This document shows, in pieces, positions 42,524 to 52,110 of a stretch of 64,000 nt of DNA. This DNA comes from Aradus depressus. Its lineage: Eukaryota > Arthropoda > Insecta > Hemiptera > Aradidae. A program made the position numbers and the translations under genes. Position 1 is the first letter of the stretch; every line of letters begins with the position of its first letter. The DNA is taken from contig OY759222.1 of assembly GCA_963662175.1 (NCBI GenBank), positions 4,570,713 through 4,634,712 on the forward strand, in the 5' to 3' direction. The notes beneath the pieces are model-generated. The model had not been told where the DNA came from. It made no database searches and saw only the letters and a program-made list of their open reading frames with translations.

Positions 42524-42658
42524 TAATGAGAATTTCCTTCAATAGGTTGGATATTTACCCAACTGTACGCTATCATTTTCTTTTGATATGTCACAAGGGT
42601 AGTCAGCAATTTTTATTTTATGAGAGGGGATGAAATTAAATTTGACAAATTAAGTTTT
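42524..42658. other. unassigned
   Basis: No feature seen. Confidence 0.4.
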
Positions 42659-42659
42659 T

Positions 42660-43105
42660 ACTCCCCCAACTATACAAAGAATAGGGGAAGTTATGTAATC
42701 GTTCAAAAATTCAATGCATAGTTTTCAACGGAGTTTCATTTTTTCCGAGCTACTGATTCCAAAAAAAAAAAAAAAAAATGTCTGTGAACACGATAACTCC
42801 TGATAGAATGAATGTATCCATACGAAATTTTATATATGAATCTAGAACCTAATAACGATGACACCTATTGATATTCAGTCAAATTGACGAAAGAAGAGGG
42901 GGGGATTAGGGGAGAGGCTTACTCAAAAACTCTAATAATTGCCGTTGTAATGAATGTATCAATATGAAATTTCATATTTGAAGTCAAAACCCAATAATGA
43001 AATAATCTGTCAAATTTCAGCAATATCAGCCAAAAGAAAGAGGGGGTTCAGGGGGGGGGGGGGGGCTCAATTCAAAAACCCTGATAACTGCCGATGTTAG
43101 GATTT
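42660..43105 (+). repeat. family A interspersed repeat, 3'-truncated
   Basis: Left end AAAGAATAGGGGAAGTTATG, modules at 42805 and 42956 (151 bp apart), a G tract near 43050, and a shortened third module (CTGCCGATGTTAGGATTTAG) that stops at 43105. Confidence 0.8.
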
Positions 43106-43284
43106 AGAAGCCCTTTCTCTTCGTGCTTCCATCTCTTGGAGGTTCCTGACTTTAAAATATCGTTCTTTTTCAACCTCCGTCATATAAGAATGAGCAGGCA
43201 CTCTAACCACAAGTCTCAGGCTATCAGGACCGTACCGAGGAGAGCTGATGACGTTGAGGCTGTCCTGATAAAGACAAGATAAAC
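43097..43284 (-). CDS. candidate terminal coding exon or exon fragment
   Basis: On the minus strand a good 3' splice site (TTATCTTGTCTTTATCAG) at 43285-43302 is followed by 57 open codons starting DSLNVISSPRYGPDSLRLVV and continuing SYMTEVEKERYFKVRNLQEM to a stop. The residues are balanced and acid/base rich at the end (EMEARRERA), and codons end in C or G more often than the background. The last few codons overlap family A sequence (AGGATTTAGAAGCC), so the true exon may be truncated by that insertion. Protein not recognised. Could be a chance frame. Confidence 0.3.
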
Positions 43285-43302
43285 AACCAATCAATATATT
43301 TT

Positions 43303-43494
43303 GGTTGGTACAAAACGATAGGACACACAATTCGGGCAATGCCTCCCATTTTTGTACCTCATCAAATTTTGTAGTTTTTTTTTTGTAAAAATCCAAGGTT
43401 CTGAAGGATTTTGACCCCTTCATTACAGCTTTGGTTCTATGTAATACCTTCTGATGTCTAAAAGATACGCATCATAATTTATTATGCCCAGCTA
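43303..43494. other. unassigned, upstream of candidate exon
   Basis: The minus-strand frame extends upstream through a T/A run but lacks an obvious exon boundary. Probably intron if the exon is real. Confidence 0.3.
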
Positions 43495-43662
43495 TGCCGT
43501 GTATAGAGCAAGTAATGTAATCGATCCCTTGATTCCAAAAGAAGAAAAAAATAAGTCTGAGAGTGGATTTGTGAACACGATAACTCCCGATAGAACGAAT
43601 GTCGATACGAAATGTATATGTGTATCCAGAACTACATAAGGATGACATATATAATAATTTTC
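43495..43662 (+). repeat. family A left part
   Basis: CGTGTATAGAGCAAGTAATG then TAATCGATCC at the left end, then CACGATAACTCCCGATAGAA. It is cut at 43662 by the SINE. Confidence 0.7.
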
Positions 43663-43664
43663 AG

Positions 43665-43989
43665 AGGGCGCCGGTAGCTCAGTGGTATGCATGTTTGTCT
43701 TCTGAGCTCAATATCGTGGGTTCGAAACCCGACCGAGGCTCTTAGTTTCTTTTATCTGGGAGGTAAAATGAACTTAAGCCCACCGTCCTTCGGATGAGTC
43801 CCGAGCCTGTACGATGTCAGATACTCGTTAAAGACCCCTACCCCAGGTGAATAAAAATTTAGGGTAGGCAAAATTTAGAACTCCCACAGTAGAGTCGGGC
43901 TCATGTCCACCAGAGTGACGAAAGAGCGCTCTGGTAGTAGGCGATATGACCACGTAGTTAATGCCCGGGCATGAGTCATAATAACTAAC
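43665..43989 (+). mobile_element. SINE, near full length, inserted in family A
   Basis: GAGGGCGCCGGTAGCTCAGT (A box), GTGGGTTCGAAACCCGACCG (B box), CACCGTCCTTCGGATG, then a short deletion of the GGGACGTTAAG part, and a tail ATGAGTCATAATAACTAAC. Flanking family A sequence resumes at about 43990. Confidence 0.9.
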
Positions 43990-44165
43990 GATTCTTTTCC
44001 AAAAATTTAGTAGTCTTGAGAATTTCAAAGTCCCCCAGTAAAAAACCTCTTGATTTTCAGTCAAATCAGTCAAATGGTTTCAAAGAAAGAGTGAAAAGTT
44101 AGGTGATTACTTTGCGCCGCGGAATTTAAATTGCCGGTGATTCACCGTCTACTTTTTTATCTTTT
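43990..44165 (+). repeat. family A right part
   Basis: CCTCTTGATTTTCAGTCAAA and ATTGCCGGTGATTCACCG mark the remainder of the copy split by the SINE. Confidence 0.65.
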
Positions 44166-44633
44166 CTCTGTGAGTTTAATGAGGCGTAGACTGTCATGAT
44201 TATCAACGGTTTATCTACAAGTTACCATCCTGTTGTATAGTAGGCAGAAATATACATAATTCATAATAATATCTATATGGGGACAAACATCCGACCTACA
44301 GACAGACTTGTAAGCAGGCGAGCTAACCACTTGTCTAATATAAACAACAAACAATTCCAAATTATCAATAGAACAGTAGAATAAGACACAGGAAAGATGT
44401 CGTCAGTGAATCACATCTAATGTACAACCCCAACTCATATTAAGTTTATAATTTCCTGTCGTGAATATTAGCAATTAGGATTCATGAGTCGAACCCCCCC
44501 CCCCCCCCCCCCCTCCATTCCGCCGATTTAGCTGCAAATCAATATTTGTCATCCTCATAGGATTCTGTAAAAACAAACATTTTCGTGTATATGTTCATAT
44601 ATATACACACTTGTACAGAGACATGATTTGCTT

Positions 44634-44874
44634 ACTCAGCTCAAGATTGCGGGTTCGAAACCCGGCCGACACCTTTAGGTTATTTTATGTACGATGAGAA
44701 GAGCCAATACGATGTCAGCTATTCGTTAAAGACCAATATTGAATAAAAATTTAGGGGAGGCAAAATTTAGGACTCACATACTAGGATCGGGCTCATGTTC
44801 ACCAGAGTGACGAAAGAGCGCTCTGTTAGTAGGCGATACGACCTTGTAGTTAAAGCCCGGGCATAATAACTAAC
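44634..44874 (+). mobile_element. SINE, internally deleted
   Basis: TTGCGGGTTCGAAACCCGGC (B box), deletion of the central GATGGGACG block, then CAATACGATGTCAGCTATTC and the tail CCCGGGCATAATAACTAAC. Absent from the other arm of the duplication. Confidence 0.8.
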
Positions 44875-45074
44875 TGACAGACATAATTATATTAATTTAT
44901 TTTTATTCATGAAATTTAGGTAAAAATTCAACTTCGAATTTCTCACCGATTAACTAACTTCCCCCCTATACTACGTAAATTATGGGAAGTAAGATAGAAT
45001 GTGGGCAATAAATGTGTGTTTAGCAAGACAAAGAACAAAGGAACATAAACAAAGGAATAAAATCTGATGTGACC

Positions 45075-45105
45075 ACAACAGGACTTTCTTATATTAACTA
45101 TTTTG
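45075..45105. mobile_element. hairpin MITE terminus fragment
   Basis: TGACCACAACAGGACTTTCT then TATATTAACTA matches the MITE end. The same fragment is in the inverted arm at about 62648-62672. Confidence 0.55.
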
Positions 45106-45134
45106 CGGCCGAGACTATGGGAGGCAAAAAAGAA

Positions 45135-45316
45135 ACCTTGAGCATGCCGTCCTTCGGATGGGACGTTAAGTGTGATCCCGAGCTTGTGCGTTCAGATACT
45201 TGAGACCCGAGGTGGCTAATCCTCGGTAGACAAAGTTAAGGCTTCTACAGTAGAGTCGGGCTCATGTCTACCAGAATGAAGAAAGTGCTTTGGTAGTAGG
45301 CGATATGACCTTGTAG
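45135..45316 (+). mobile_element. SINE, body only
   Basis: GCCGTCCTTCGGATGGGACG then TTAAGTG, AGTAGAGTCGGGCTCATGTC and TAGTAGGCGATATGACCTTG. Confidence 0.8.
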
Positions 45317-45329
45317 TTTCCAATAATAC

Positions 45330-45645
45330 CAACAGTTTTCGCGTAAATCGAGCTAATATATACAAAAACTATATTGTGTTGAATGGGTCAGCATGTTTCT
45401 CGATAAATCCAATTTAAGATGTACTGAAGTAGTCTCGATTTTCGTTTGGTTTCGGCCAAAATCTAATCAGATCTACTACAATCGTTCTTGAGAGCTGAAA
45501 AATTTTCAAACACATACACACACAGACTTTGCGAAAACGGGCAAAACGTGTGCAGGGTACCTTGAAATGTCAAATTCTGTTAAAATCTCGATATCACAAT
45601 TTGCAGGATTACAATACTTTCTTATACCTTTAGTATATGTGTATT
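45330..45645 (-). repeat. family B interspersed repeat
   Basis: TTTTCGCGTAAATCGAGCTA, AAAATCTAATCAGATCTACT, CACACACAGACTTTGCGAAA and the end ATTACAATACTTTCTTATAC then CTTTAGTATA. Confidence 0.75.
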
Positions 45646-45745
45646 TAACGTACCTAGAATGTGTTTACCAACTACACAAATACAGTGCAAATAAATGAAA
45701 GGGGGTTGGAGTGGGGGGTTCCGATGGTAGAGTGGCTTGCTCAAC
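45646..45745. other. unassigned
   Basis: No feature seen. Confidence 0.35.
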
Positions 45746-46345
45746 TCAAATTAATGAATGTAGCTCTTATAGGGTTGATACATTAATTACAACCGCAGTT
45801 ATTAGAGTTATGTAATCGGTCCATATTTTCCACAAATTGATTTTCAGCCAAATCGACCAAAAAGGGAGAGGGATTAAGGAGGAGGGATTAAGGAGGAGGC
45901 TTGACATAAAAACTTTAATAACTGCCGTTGTAATGAACTCAAAGGCCTCTTAGAACGTCACCAAAGAATTGTCAGCTGAATCAGCTGAAGGGGGTGGGGG
46001 ATCAGGGGCGGTTCAAATCAAAAATTCCAATAACTGCCGATGTATTGTATGTATCTTCATGAAATTTTATATTTAAAATGATAAGCTCAGGAGGAAGTCA
46101 CCTATGAATTTTTGGTGAAATCGGTAGAAGGGAAGGGGATGGGGCTTCACTCGAAAAACCCTTACAACTGTCGATGTAATGAATGTATCGACACAAAATT
46201 TAGTAAGAGGATTCAGAAGCCACTGTGTAAGTCAAATATCGAGTTTTAGTGCAAACTATCGATTGCCTTTGGAGGGAGAGCGCAAACATAATTGATTGAT
46301 TCGTGAGGGGGGACATGCCGGTGAATCACCTACTTTTTTATATTG
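45746..46345 (+). repeat. family A interspersed repeat, multi-module
   Basis: Modules at about 45930, 46050 and 46184 (134 bp apart for the last two). The GGGATTAAGGAGGA segment is locally duplicated. Right end GACATGCCGGTGAATCACC. Confidence 0.75.
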
Positions 46346-46690
46346 CAAAAACGACCATTTTATTTTTTCCAAAATCATTTTTTGAAGGAATTTTGTTCAC
46401 CAATAAATTTTCTTTGTTCTCAGTCCCCAAATTTCTTTAAAAACTTCATCATTGATATTTACTGTATTTAGGAACCTCGATTTGGGCAGTAAAATGGCCT
46501 ATGTCACGAGAGTTCCAAGTATAAACAGCCTATGTAACATTAGGTTTTTTGAGACAACGGCCGTTTTTGCCAAAAACCTTTGAATAGTCTAAACTTAATA
46601 AATAATTAATTACTGTTTGTTAACTAATTATGAAATTAACAAAAATCACTTCATTTACTTGGTCTTTAGACTTATCAAAATGTTTGGCTT
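46346..46690. other. unassigned, possible intron
   Basis: Immediately downstream, on the minus strand, of the candidate exon. AT-rich, no repeat words seen. Confidence 0.35.
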
Positions 46691-46692
46691 AC

Positions 46693-46905
46693 CTTGCAAA
46701 TGGTTCCTCAGTGATGTCATAATATTTTTCTATGGGTTCTTTTGAAATGAGCCGATTTGCGATATCATTTTGAAGACGTAGATATCCGCCTTCAAGATGG
46801 GACAAAGTGTCCGGCATAGCTAGACGAACATAACCAACGAGAACACTTCCAAGAACAACAAAAAGTGCAAGGTATAGCACACGAGGAGGGAGAGCTACAG
46901 CTATA
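46693..46905 (-). CDS. candidate coding exon of a single-pass membrane protein
   Basis: The minus-strand frame reads ...VALPPRVLYLALFVVLGSVL then VGYVRLAMPDTLSHLEGGYL, RLQNDIANRLISKEPIEKYY and DITEEPFA(R). It ends at a strong donor, CAAG|GTAAGC, at 46692/46693, leaving the codon split after two bases. VLYLALFVVLGSVLVGYV is an 18-residue hydrophobic stretch flanked by Arg residues, as in a signal-anchor. There is no ATG in frame. A possible acceptor, GTGTGCTATAG after a C-rich tract, lies at about 46905-46935. Family not recognised. The upstream edge contains a threefold GTGTGCTATA duplication. Confidence 0.45.
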
Positions 46906-47330
46906 GCACACGATAACAGAGGGGGGGGCGCAAGCTATAGCACACAAAGTTCAATAAAACGTTGCCAATTTAAAAAAAAAAAAAATTCTTTGAAAAAACG
47001 ACAACTCTACGGATCCGACGGACAACAAAAACGACAGTTCTTCACACGGACAGCTCGGCCTACAAACTGAAGTCTTGTCGGCCTGGTTGGGAGGGGAGGG
47101 GAGAAGGATAAGTTGTCCTTCCCCCACCGCCGTTCCTCATACAAGGGGGGAATATTCCTTGTTTTAAAAAGCGGGGGGAATATTCCCTGTTTATCTCCCC
47201 GTCTCGCGTCACTTTCGAAGAAACTGGGGAATTTTATTAGCTTATTTAGTCATCTATAACTGTTAATCACCATCTATAATTAGCAGTGTTTCCATAAAAA
47301 TTCACAGCCTTTTTGCCATTTCCGAATGAT
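46906..47330. other. unassigned, GC-balanced with short duplications
   Basis: GCTATAGCACAC repeats at 46900-46945. 46975-47215 is GC-balanced and contains two copies of GGGGGAATATTCC. It could be ancestral unique sequence. Confidence 0.35.
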
Positions 47331-47900
47331 CTTCGCTCAGCATTCATTCGAAATTGAATTTTCACCGGAATTTCAATGTTTTCCAACTCCCTGATTTGCA
47401 AAAAATGATATATGTCTGTGAATCCCATAAGGCGAAACGTATTGATTTTCAGCCAAATCGACCAAAGGGAAAATGGAATTGGGGAAGGGGCTTCACACGA
47501 AAACATTCAGTATGATGGCAATGTACTTCCCCACAACGAATTAATAAATTAATAATAAATCTAATCGACCGTTTGAGCTAAAACGCAATATTTGACTTAG
47601 AAATTGGCTTCTGAATCCTCATACAAAATTTCGTGTCATTACATTCATTACATCGATAGTTATTAGAGTTTTTGTGTTATACCTCTACCCTAATCTCCTT
47701 CCCTTTTGCTGAATTAGCTGAAAATCAATAGGTCCATAGGTCAATAGTCACAAATACAAAATTTCATGTCGATACATCCATTCTATTGAGAGTTATCGTG
47801 TTCATAGACACACACAGACTTTTTTTTTTTTTTTTTTTTTTCGATCAGGAGGTCGGAAAACATGAAATTTTGTTGAAAAATCCGAATCGAAATTCTGCCA
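47331..47900. repeat. family A copies, plus then minus
   Basis: 47331-47515 plus fragment (TGAATTTTCACCGGAATTTC). 47516-47900 minus, from AATGTACTTCCCCACAACGA through TGTCGATACATCCATTCTAT to a T run at 47820-47841. Confidence 0.65.
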
Positions 47901-48340
47901 GATTATATAATTATAATCTCATAAGCTACCGGCGCCCTCTTTTTAAGGAGCGCGGTGTTATAAGTTTGAAGCCTTTGTCTGTCTGTGGCATCGTAGCTCC
48001 AAGATGGCTAAACCGATTTCAAAGCGGTTTTTTCGTGTCAAAAGCTGGTATTTGCGAGATGGTTCTTAGCCATGTTTGGTGGAAATCGGATATGACATTT
48101 CCAAGATATTCAGGTTTCATCAGAGCCTGTGTAGGGATCTCGGCCTCTATTACAGCTAGAGACTTGGAGTTTGAGCTGAAATGTTTATAAAACCAACCCC
48201 CTCCCCCCCCCCCCCCCCCCCCCCTCAAACCTCCCCCTAAACCTTCAAGCCCCCCCCCCCCCCCCCCCAAAAAAAAAAAGCTCTCTGCACCAAGGTTTCA
48301 GTAAAAAAACCTTTTTTATCGTGTCGGGGGTTTTTTGAAT
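47901..48340. other. unassigned, with two poly(C) tracts
   Basis: 47930-48180 is GC-balanced and open as part of a 134-codon plus frame (begins in family A) and an 83-codon minus frame. Neither is convincing. C runs at 48205-48224 and 48251-48268. Confidence 0.4.
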
Positions 48341-48912
48341 TATTAATTATATGTTTGTTTTATTTCTTATTTATATATGTATATCTAATATTTTTCTACT
48401 CCATCTCTTTTTAAGATGGATGTTTTTCTAGTTATCTTATTATCCGTAATTATAAAACCAACTAATTTGTTTGTTATATTTTGTTAGGCCCTGAAGAAGG
48501 AAATAAATAGTTTCCGAAACGTTGGCCAAATACTGTTATTTATTTACACGACAGAACCTCGATTTCCTTTAGTATTGAAAATATCTCTTTGGGTTTATAG
48601 GTAAGGTTGTTATCTACTCATGCTTAGATACCCCCCCTCCCCGTAAGATAAACATTTCTGAAATTGGTAAATTTAAATAGTTACTTAAAATGCACCCCCA
48701 GGTTATCTAGATAAGGAAAAGGGATGTAATGTAAACAGGATTGTACTGGTAAGTGGATTTATTGTCACCTTGTCAAACAGACAGACAGACAGATAGCACT
48801 TAGCGACAAGTGAGGGTCTCCAGGTAACGTGACAAGTCCCGCAGAACCACCTCAACTTGGAATAATTAGTAAATTTTAGGTCACCTCCACAGCTATTCAA
48901 AATATATAGGGG
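48341..48912. other. unassigned, with hammerhead-like motif at 48491-48520
   Basis: CTGAAGA then AGGAAATAAATAGTTTCC then GAAAC forms a GGAAA/TTTCC stem closed by the CTGANGA...GAAAC pair, the motif seen at the ends of Penelope-like elements. A TTATTTATTT stretch follows. (ACAG)n at 48775-48792. Confidence 0.45.
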
Positions 48913-49257
48913 AGAGGGCGCCGGGAGCTCAGTGGTATGCGTGCTTGCCTTCTGAGCTCAATATCGTGTGGGTTCGTAACCCAACTGAGGCTCTTAGTTT
49001 ATTTTATCTGAGAGGTAAAATAAACCTAAGCACGCCGTCCTTCGAATGGGACGTTAAGTGATGGTCCCGAGCATGTAAGATGTCAAGTTCTCGTTAAAGA
49101 CCCCTATCCTAGGTGAATAAAAATTTAGGGTAGGCAAAATTTAGGACTCCCACAGTAGAGTCGTGCTCATGTCCACCAGAGTGACGAAAGAGCTCTCTGG
49201 TAGTGGGCGATATAACCTCGTAGTTAAAGCCCGGGCATTAGTCATAATAACTAACTA
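48913..49257 (+). mobile_element. SINE, full length
   Basis: GAGAGGGCGCCGGGAGCTCA (A box), GTGGGTTCGTAACCCAACTG (B box), CCTTCGAATGGGACGTTAAG, TTTAGGGTAGGCAAAATTTA and the tail CATTAGTCATAATAACTAAC. Older-type tail without CCTAA repeats. Confidence 0.9.
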
Positions 49258-49497
49258 AATATATAAGGGAAGTTATGTAATCGGTCAGGAACTCGATATT
49301 GAGTTTTCATCTGATTTCATGTATTCCGATCCCTGATTACAAAAATTTTTTAAAAAATATTGGGTATATACGTAAACTAGATAACCCCCAATAATAATAA
49401 CAGTTTTTTCCGTTAAACCATAATATTATTATAACTATTTTTATTATTATCATATTATGAAAATAGGAAACGTCACAAGAATGTTAGATACATAAAC
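49258..49497. other. family A left end, then AT-rich
   Basis: ATATAAGGGAAGTTATGTAA and TCGGTCAGGAACTCG at 49262-49300. The remainder is AT-rich. Confidence 0.5.
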
Positions 49498-49836
49498 GCA
49501 GGGCGCCGGTAGCTCAGTGGTATGCGTGCTTGACTTCTGAGCTCAAGAACGTGGGTTCGTAACCCGACCGAGGCCCTTAGTTTATTTTATCTGGGAGGTA
49601 AAATAAACATAAGCACGCCGTCCTTCGGATGGGACGTTAAGCGATGGTCCCGAGCCTGTACGATGTCAGGTACTCGTTAAAGACCCCTATCCTAAGTGAA
49701 TGAAAATTTAGGGTAGGCAAAATTTAGGACTCCCACAGTAGAGTCGGGCTCATGTGTGACGAAAGAGCGCTCTGGTAGTAGGCGATAGGACCTCGTAGTT
49801 AAAGCCCGGGCATGAGTCATAAAACCTAACCTAACC
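49498..49836 (+). mobile_element. SINE, young copy with CCTAA tail
   Basis: GGGCGCCGGTAGCTCAGTGG (A box), GTGGGTTCGTAACCCGACCG (B box), CCTTCGGATGGGACGTTAAG (central block) and a tail ATAAAACCTAACCTAACC. A 7-bp direct repeat CATAAAC lies at 49491-49497 and 49837-49843. A small deletion removes CCACCAGA from the body. Confidence 0.93.
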
Positions 49837-49843
49837 CATAAAC

Positions 49844-50139
49844 AGCTGTTAACTCTTAGAGTCTGACATACATGTGATTGGTAATACCGATACTAGTAAA
49901 AAATAAAATGAAATGGAAATAAATAAATACTTGAAAATATGTGCACGAAAAAAATAATAATAATTCCATTAGATACAGTTTTTAATTTAATTAAAATTAA
50001 GATAATAATTTTTTTATAACATCCCATCATCAGATAGCAATATACAAAAGAGAAGGAGAACAAAATGACGATAACAGATATAGAAAAATATATATATTAA
50101 AAATAAAAAAATAAATAAACAATAAATAAAATAATAATA
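49844..50139. other. AT-rich repeat related to foldback 2
   Basis: 50030-50135 (CATCATCAGATAGCAATATA, AGATATAGAAAAATATATAT) resembles the arm of the foldback at 19786 and continues beyond the next SINE. Confidence 0.45.
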
Positions 50140-50486
50140 GGTTAGGTTAGGTTTTATGACTCATACCCGGGCTTTAACAACGAGGTCATATCGCCTACTA
50201 CCAGAGTGCTCTTTCGTCACTCTGGTGGACATCGAGCCCGACTCTACTGTGGGAGTCCTAAATTTTGCCTACCCTAAATTTTTATTCATCTAGGGTAGGG
50301 ATCTTTAACGAGTACCTGACATCGTACAGGCTCGGGACCATCGCTTAACGTCCCATCCGAAGGACGGCGTGCTTAAGTTTATTTTACCTCCCAGATAAAA
50401 TAAACTAAGGGCCTCGGTCGGGCTACGAACCCACGACCTTGAGCTCAGAAGTCAAGCACGCATACCACTGAGCTACCGGCGCCCTC
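50140..50486 (-). mobile_element. SINE, best-defined full-length copy with 12-bp TSD
   Basis: The direct repeat AAAATAATAATA is at 50128-50139 and 50487-50498. On the minus strand the 347-bp body starts GAGGGCGCCGGTAGCTCAGT and ends ACCTAACCTAACC. Use this copy as the family reference: tRNA-like head, B box GTGGGTTCGTA, linker TTTATTTTATCTGGGAGG, central block, 3' body and CCTAA tail. Confidence 0.96.
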
Positions 50487-50767
50487 AAAATAATAATATA
50501 AATACATAAAAGAATAAACCAAGAAAAATAAAATAAATTAAATAATAAAAAATAATGATAAAAGAAAACGTAGATTCGACAGACCTCAAGTGGATGTCTG
50601 TGGAGGAATTCTGGATGTATCAAACAATATTTTTGGATATGAAATACAATTTTTTAAACTTTTTTTGAACAATGAGAAAAAAATTCCGAAAATTCATGAC
50701 CAGTATTTTTCTAATAACTATTGAAAAGGATAAAAGAAATACAGAAGAAAAAGAAACACATATATCT
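50487..50767. other. AT-rich flank
   Basis: Continuation of the AT-rich host repeat, then sequence with short frames and no recognised content. Confidence 0.4.
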
Positions 50768-50965
50768 GTGATGTAGCCGCTACAGGACATTTTTATACCA
50801 ACCACTTTTGTACAGATTTATCTCCTTACTCCCCTCTCAACTTCATTCAAACTGTCATTACTAGGTATAGGAAGTTTGAAATGAGTTTGAGAGAGGAAAG
50901 GGGGAGGGGAGAGAGATCTGTAAAAACGAGGTTGGTATAAGAAAGTCCTGTTATGGCCACAACAG
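50768..50965. mobile_element. hairpin MITE, complete
   Basis: Left GATGTAGCCGCTACAGGACA then TTTTTATACCAACCAC is mirrored by GGTTGGTATAAGAAAGTCCT then GTTATGGCCACAAC. The whole 198 bp folds on itself, with a CT-rich/GA-rich interior. No ORF. Confidence 0.85.
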
Positions 50966-51522
50966 GTATTTTTCTTTTTAGCTTTATTTTCCTCCTTTTT
51001 TTACAGTAATTAGAAAGAGGGCGACTGCGACACGCGCGACTTTATAAATTGGCCCCTCAGGAAGCAGGCTCAATACTTGGACCACTTCTCTAAGACACTC
51101 TGATATGATGATTGCCATTTTCCAGAGAAACAGAGTTAGGTAGCCATGTACGGAGTGATGCCTCCTCACTATCCCCAAGGAGAGACAAGGTCGCAAGCTC
51201 CAACACAGCTGCATTCCAACATCACCACTGCACACTGCACACTCACAACCAACATACGTTAATATGCATTAATGTACTTGGCACTTATTGAACACAATAA
51301 CTCACATATCCTATTGAAGTATCTGCAATTTTTTGAAGGATCCTCCTACAAAGCGCAAATACATCTTGTTGTCATATTTACGCCATTAGTATGTCTAATA
51401 CTGAAATTCAGGTCCTTACTGCGTACCAAATCTTGATAAGGTACTCTATAAATAAAGGTAAGAGGTAAAAATGTTAAACTAAATCAATCATTAAATTTTT
51501 ATTTAAAAAAAAAAATGTGATA
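50966..51522. other. unassigned, GC-balanced then AT-rich
   Basis: 51000-51240 contains an 83-codon minus frame (begins MCSGDVGMQLCWSLRPCLSL) without a known domain or splice sites. Confidence 0.35.
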
Positions 51523-52092
51523 TGACCATAACAAGACTTTTTTATACCAACCATGTTTGTACAGATCACTTCCCCTCCCCTTCTCAAAATCTTTTGATAT
51601 TAGCATTACTGGGTATGCAAGCAGTGTGTTGACTTCATCAGGTTTCTTTGTTTCATTGTAAAGCGTGACTTTCTATACCCAGTAGCGCCAGTATGAAATG
51701 ATTTCGAGGAGGGTGTACCACAATACAAATCTTAGGAAAAGAAAATGTAGTCCTTTCCCACAAAAGATATATATTTAGGATGTGCTCTTTCGGTTGTTAC
51801 TCCATCATCAGACCATTTGAGAAGCGCAAAAAAAGTGTGCAATTATAAATAATAAATTTATATATTAGATATTATTATATGTATTAGGTATTTTATAAAG
51901 ATATAATTTATTGAGAAAGCTTATCAAAATATATATTCAAATTTATGAAAATTATAGAAAGAAAACATTTTTTATTGAAAAAAGCTCACAATTTTTTAAA
52001 ATGTCATAAAAATTAATAGCTAATAATAAATAAAATATTCCAGGAAAATTCTACAGTAGGTTGGTATAAGAATGTACGTTATGGCCATATTA
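51523..52092. mobile_element. hairpin MITE interrupted by a nested insertion
   Basis: Left end TGTGATATGACCATAACAAG then ACTTTTTTATACCAACCATG. Right end TAGGTTGGTATAAGAATGTA. The MITE interior is intact to about 51720. About 330 bp of foreign sequence (about 51724-52053) separates it from the right terminus. The insert carries a hammerhead-like motif at 51788-51811. Confidence 0.7.
51788..51811 (-). other. hammerhead-like motif inside nested insertion
   Basis: On the minus strand: CTGATGATGG, then AGTAACAA, then CCGAAA. The core is intact (CTGATGA and GAAA) but helix II is only two base pairs, so activity is doubtful. Confidence 0.35.
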
Positions 52093-52110
52093 CATATATT
52101 TTAATTTTTA

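Larger units (their letters stand above)
44200..45250. repeat. arm 1 of an inverted segmental duplication
   Basis: Matches 62560-63350 in opposite orientation: ATATGGGGACAAACATCC, AGGCGAGCTAACCACTTGTC, AGTAGAATAAGACACAGGAA, GTGTTTAGCAAGACAAAGAA and ATTAACTATTTTGCGGCCGA all recur inverted. A SINE at 44634-44874 interrupts this arm only. A 20-base poly(C) lies at 44494-44513. Confidence 0.8.

Noticed and set aside
47786..48190. 134-codon plus frame
   Set aside because: Begins in a family A copy with a poly(T) run. No consistent protein features.
49818..49836. Interstitial telomere remnant
   Set aside because: The CCTAA repeats sit exactly at the SINE 3' end in three copies, so they are SINE tails.
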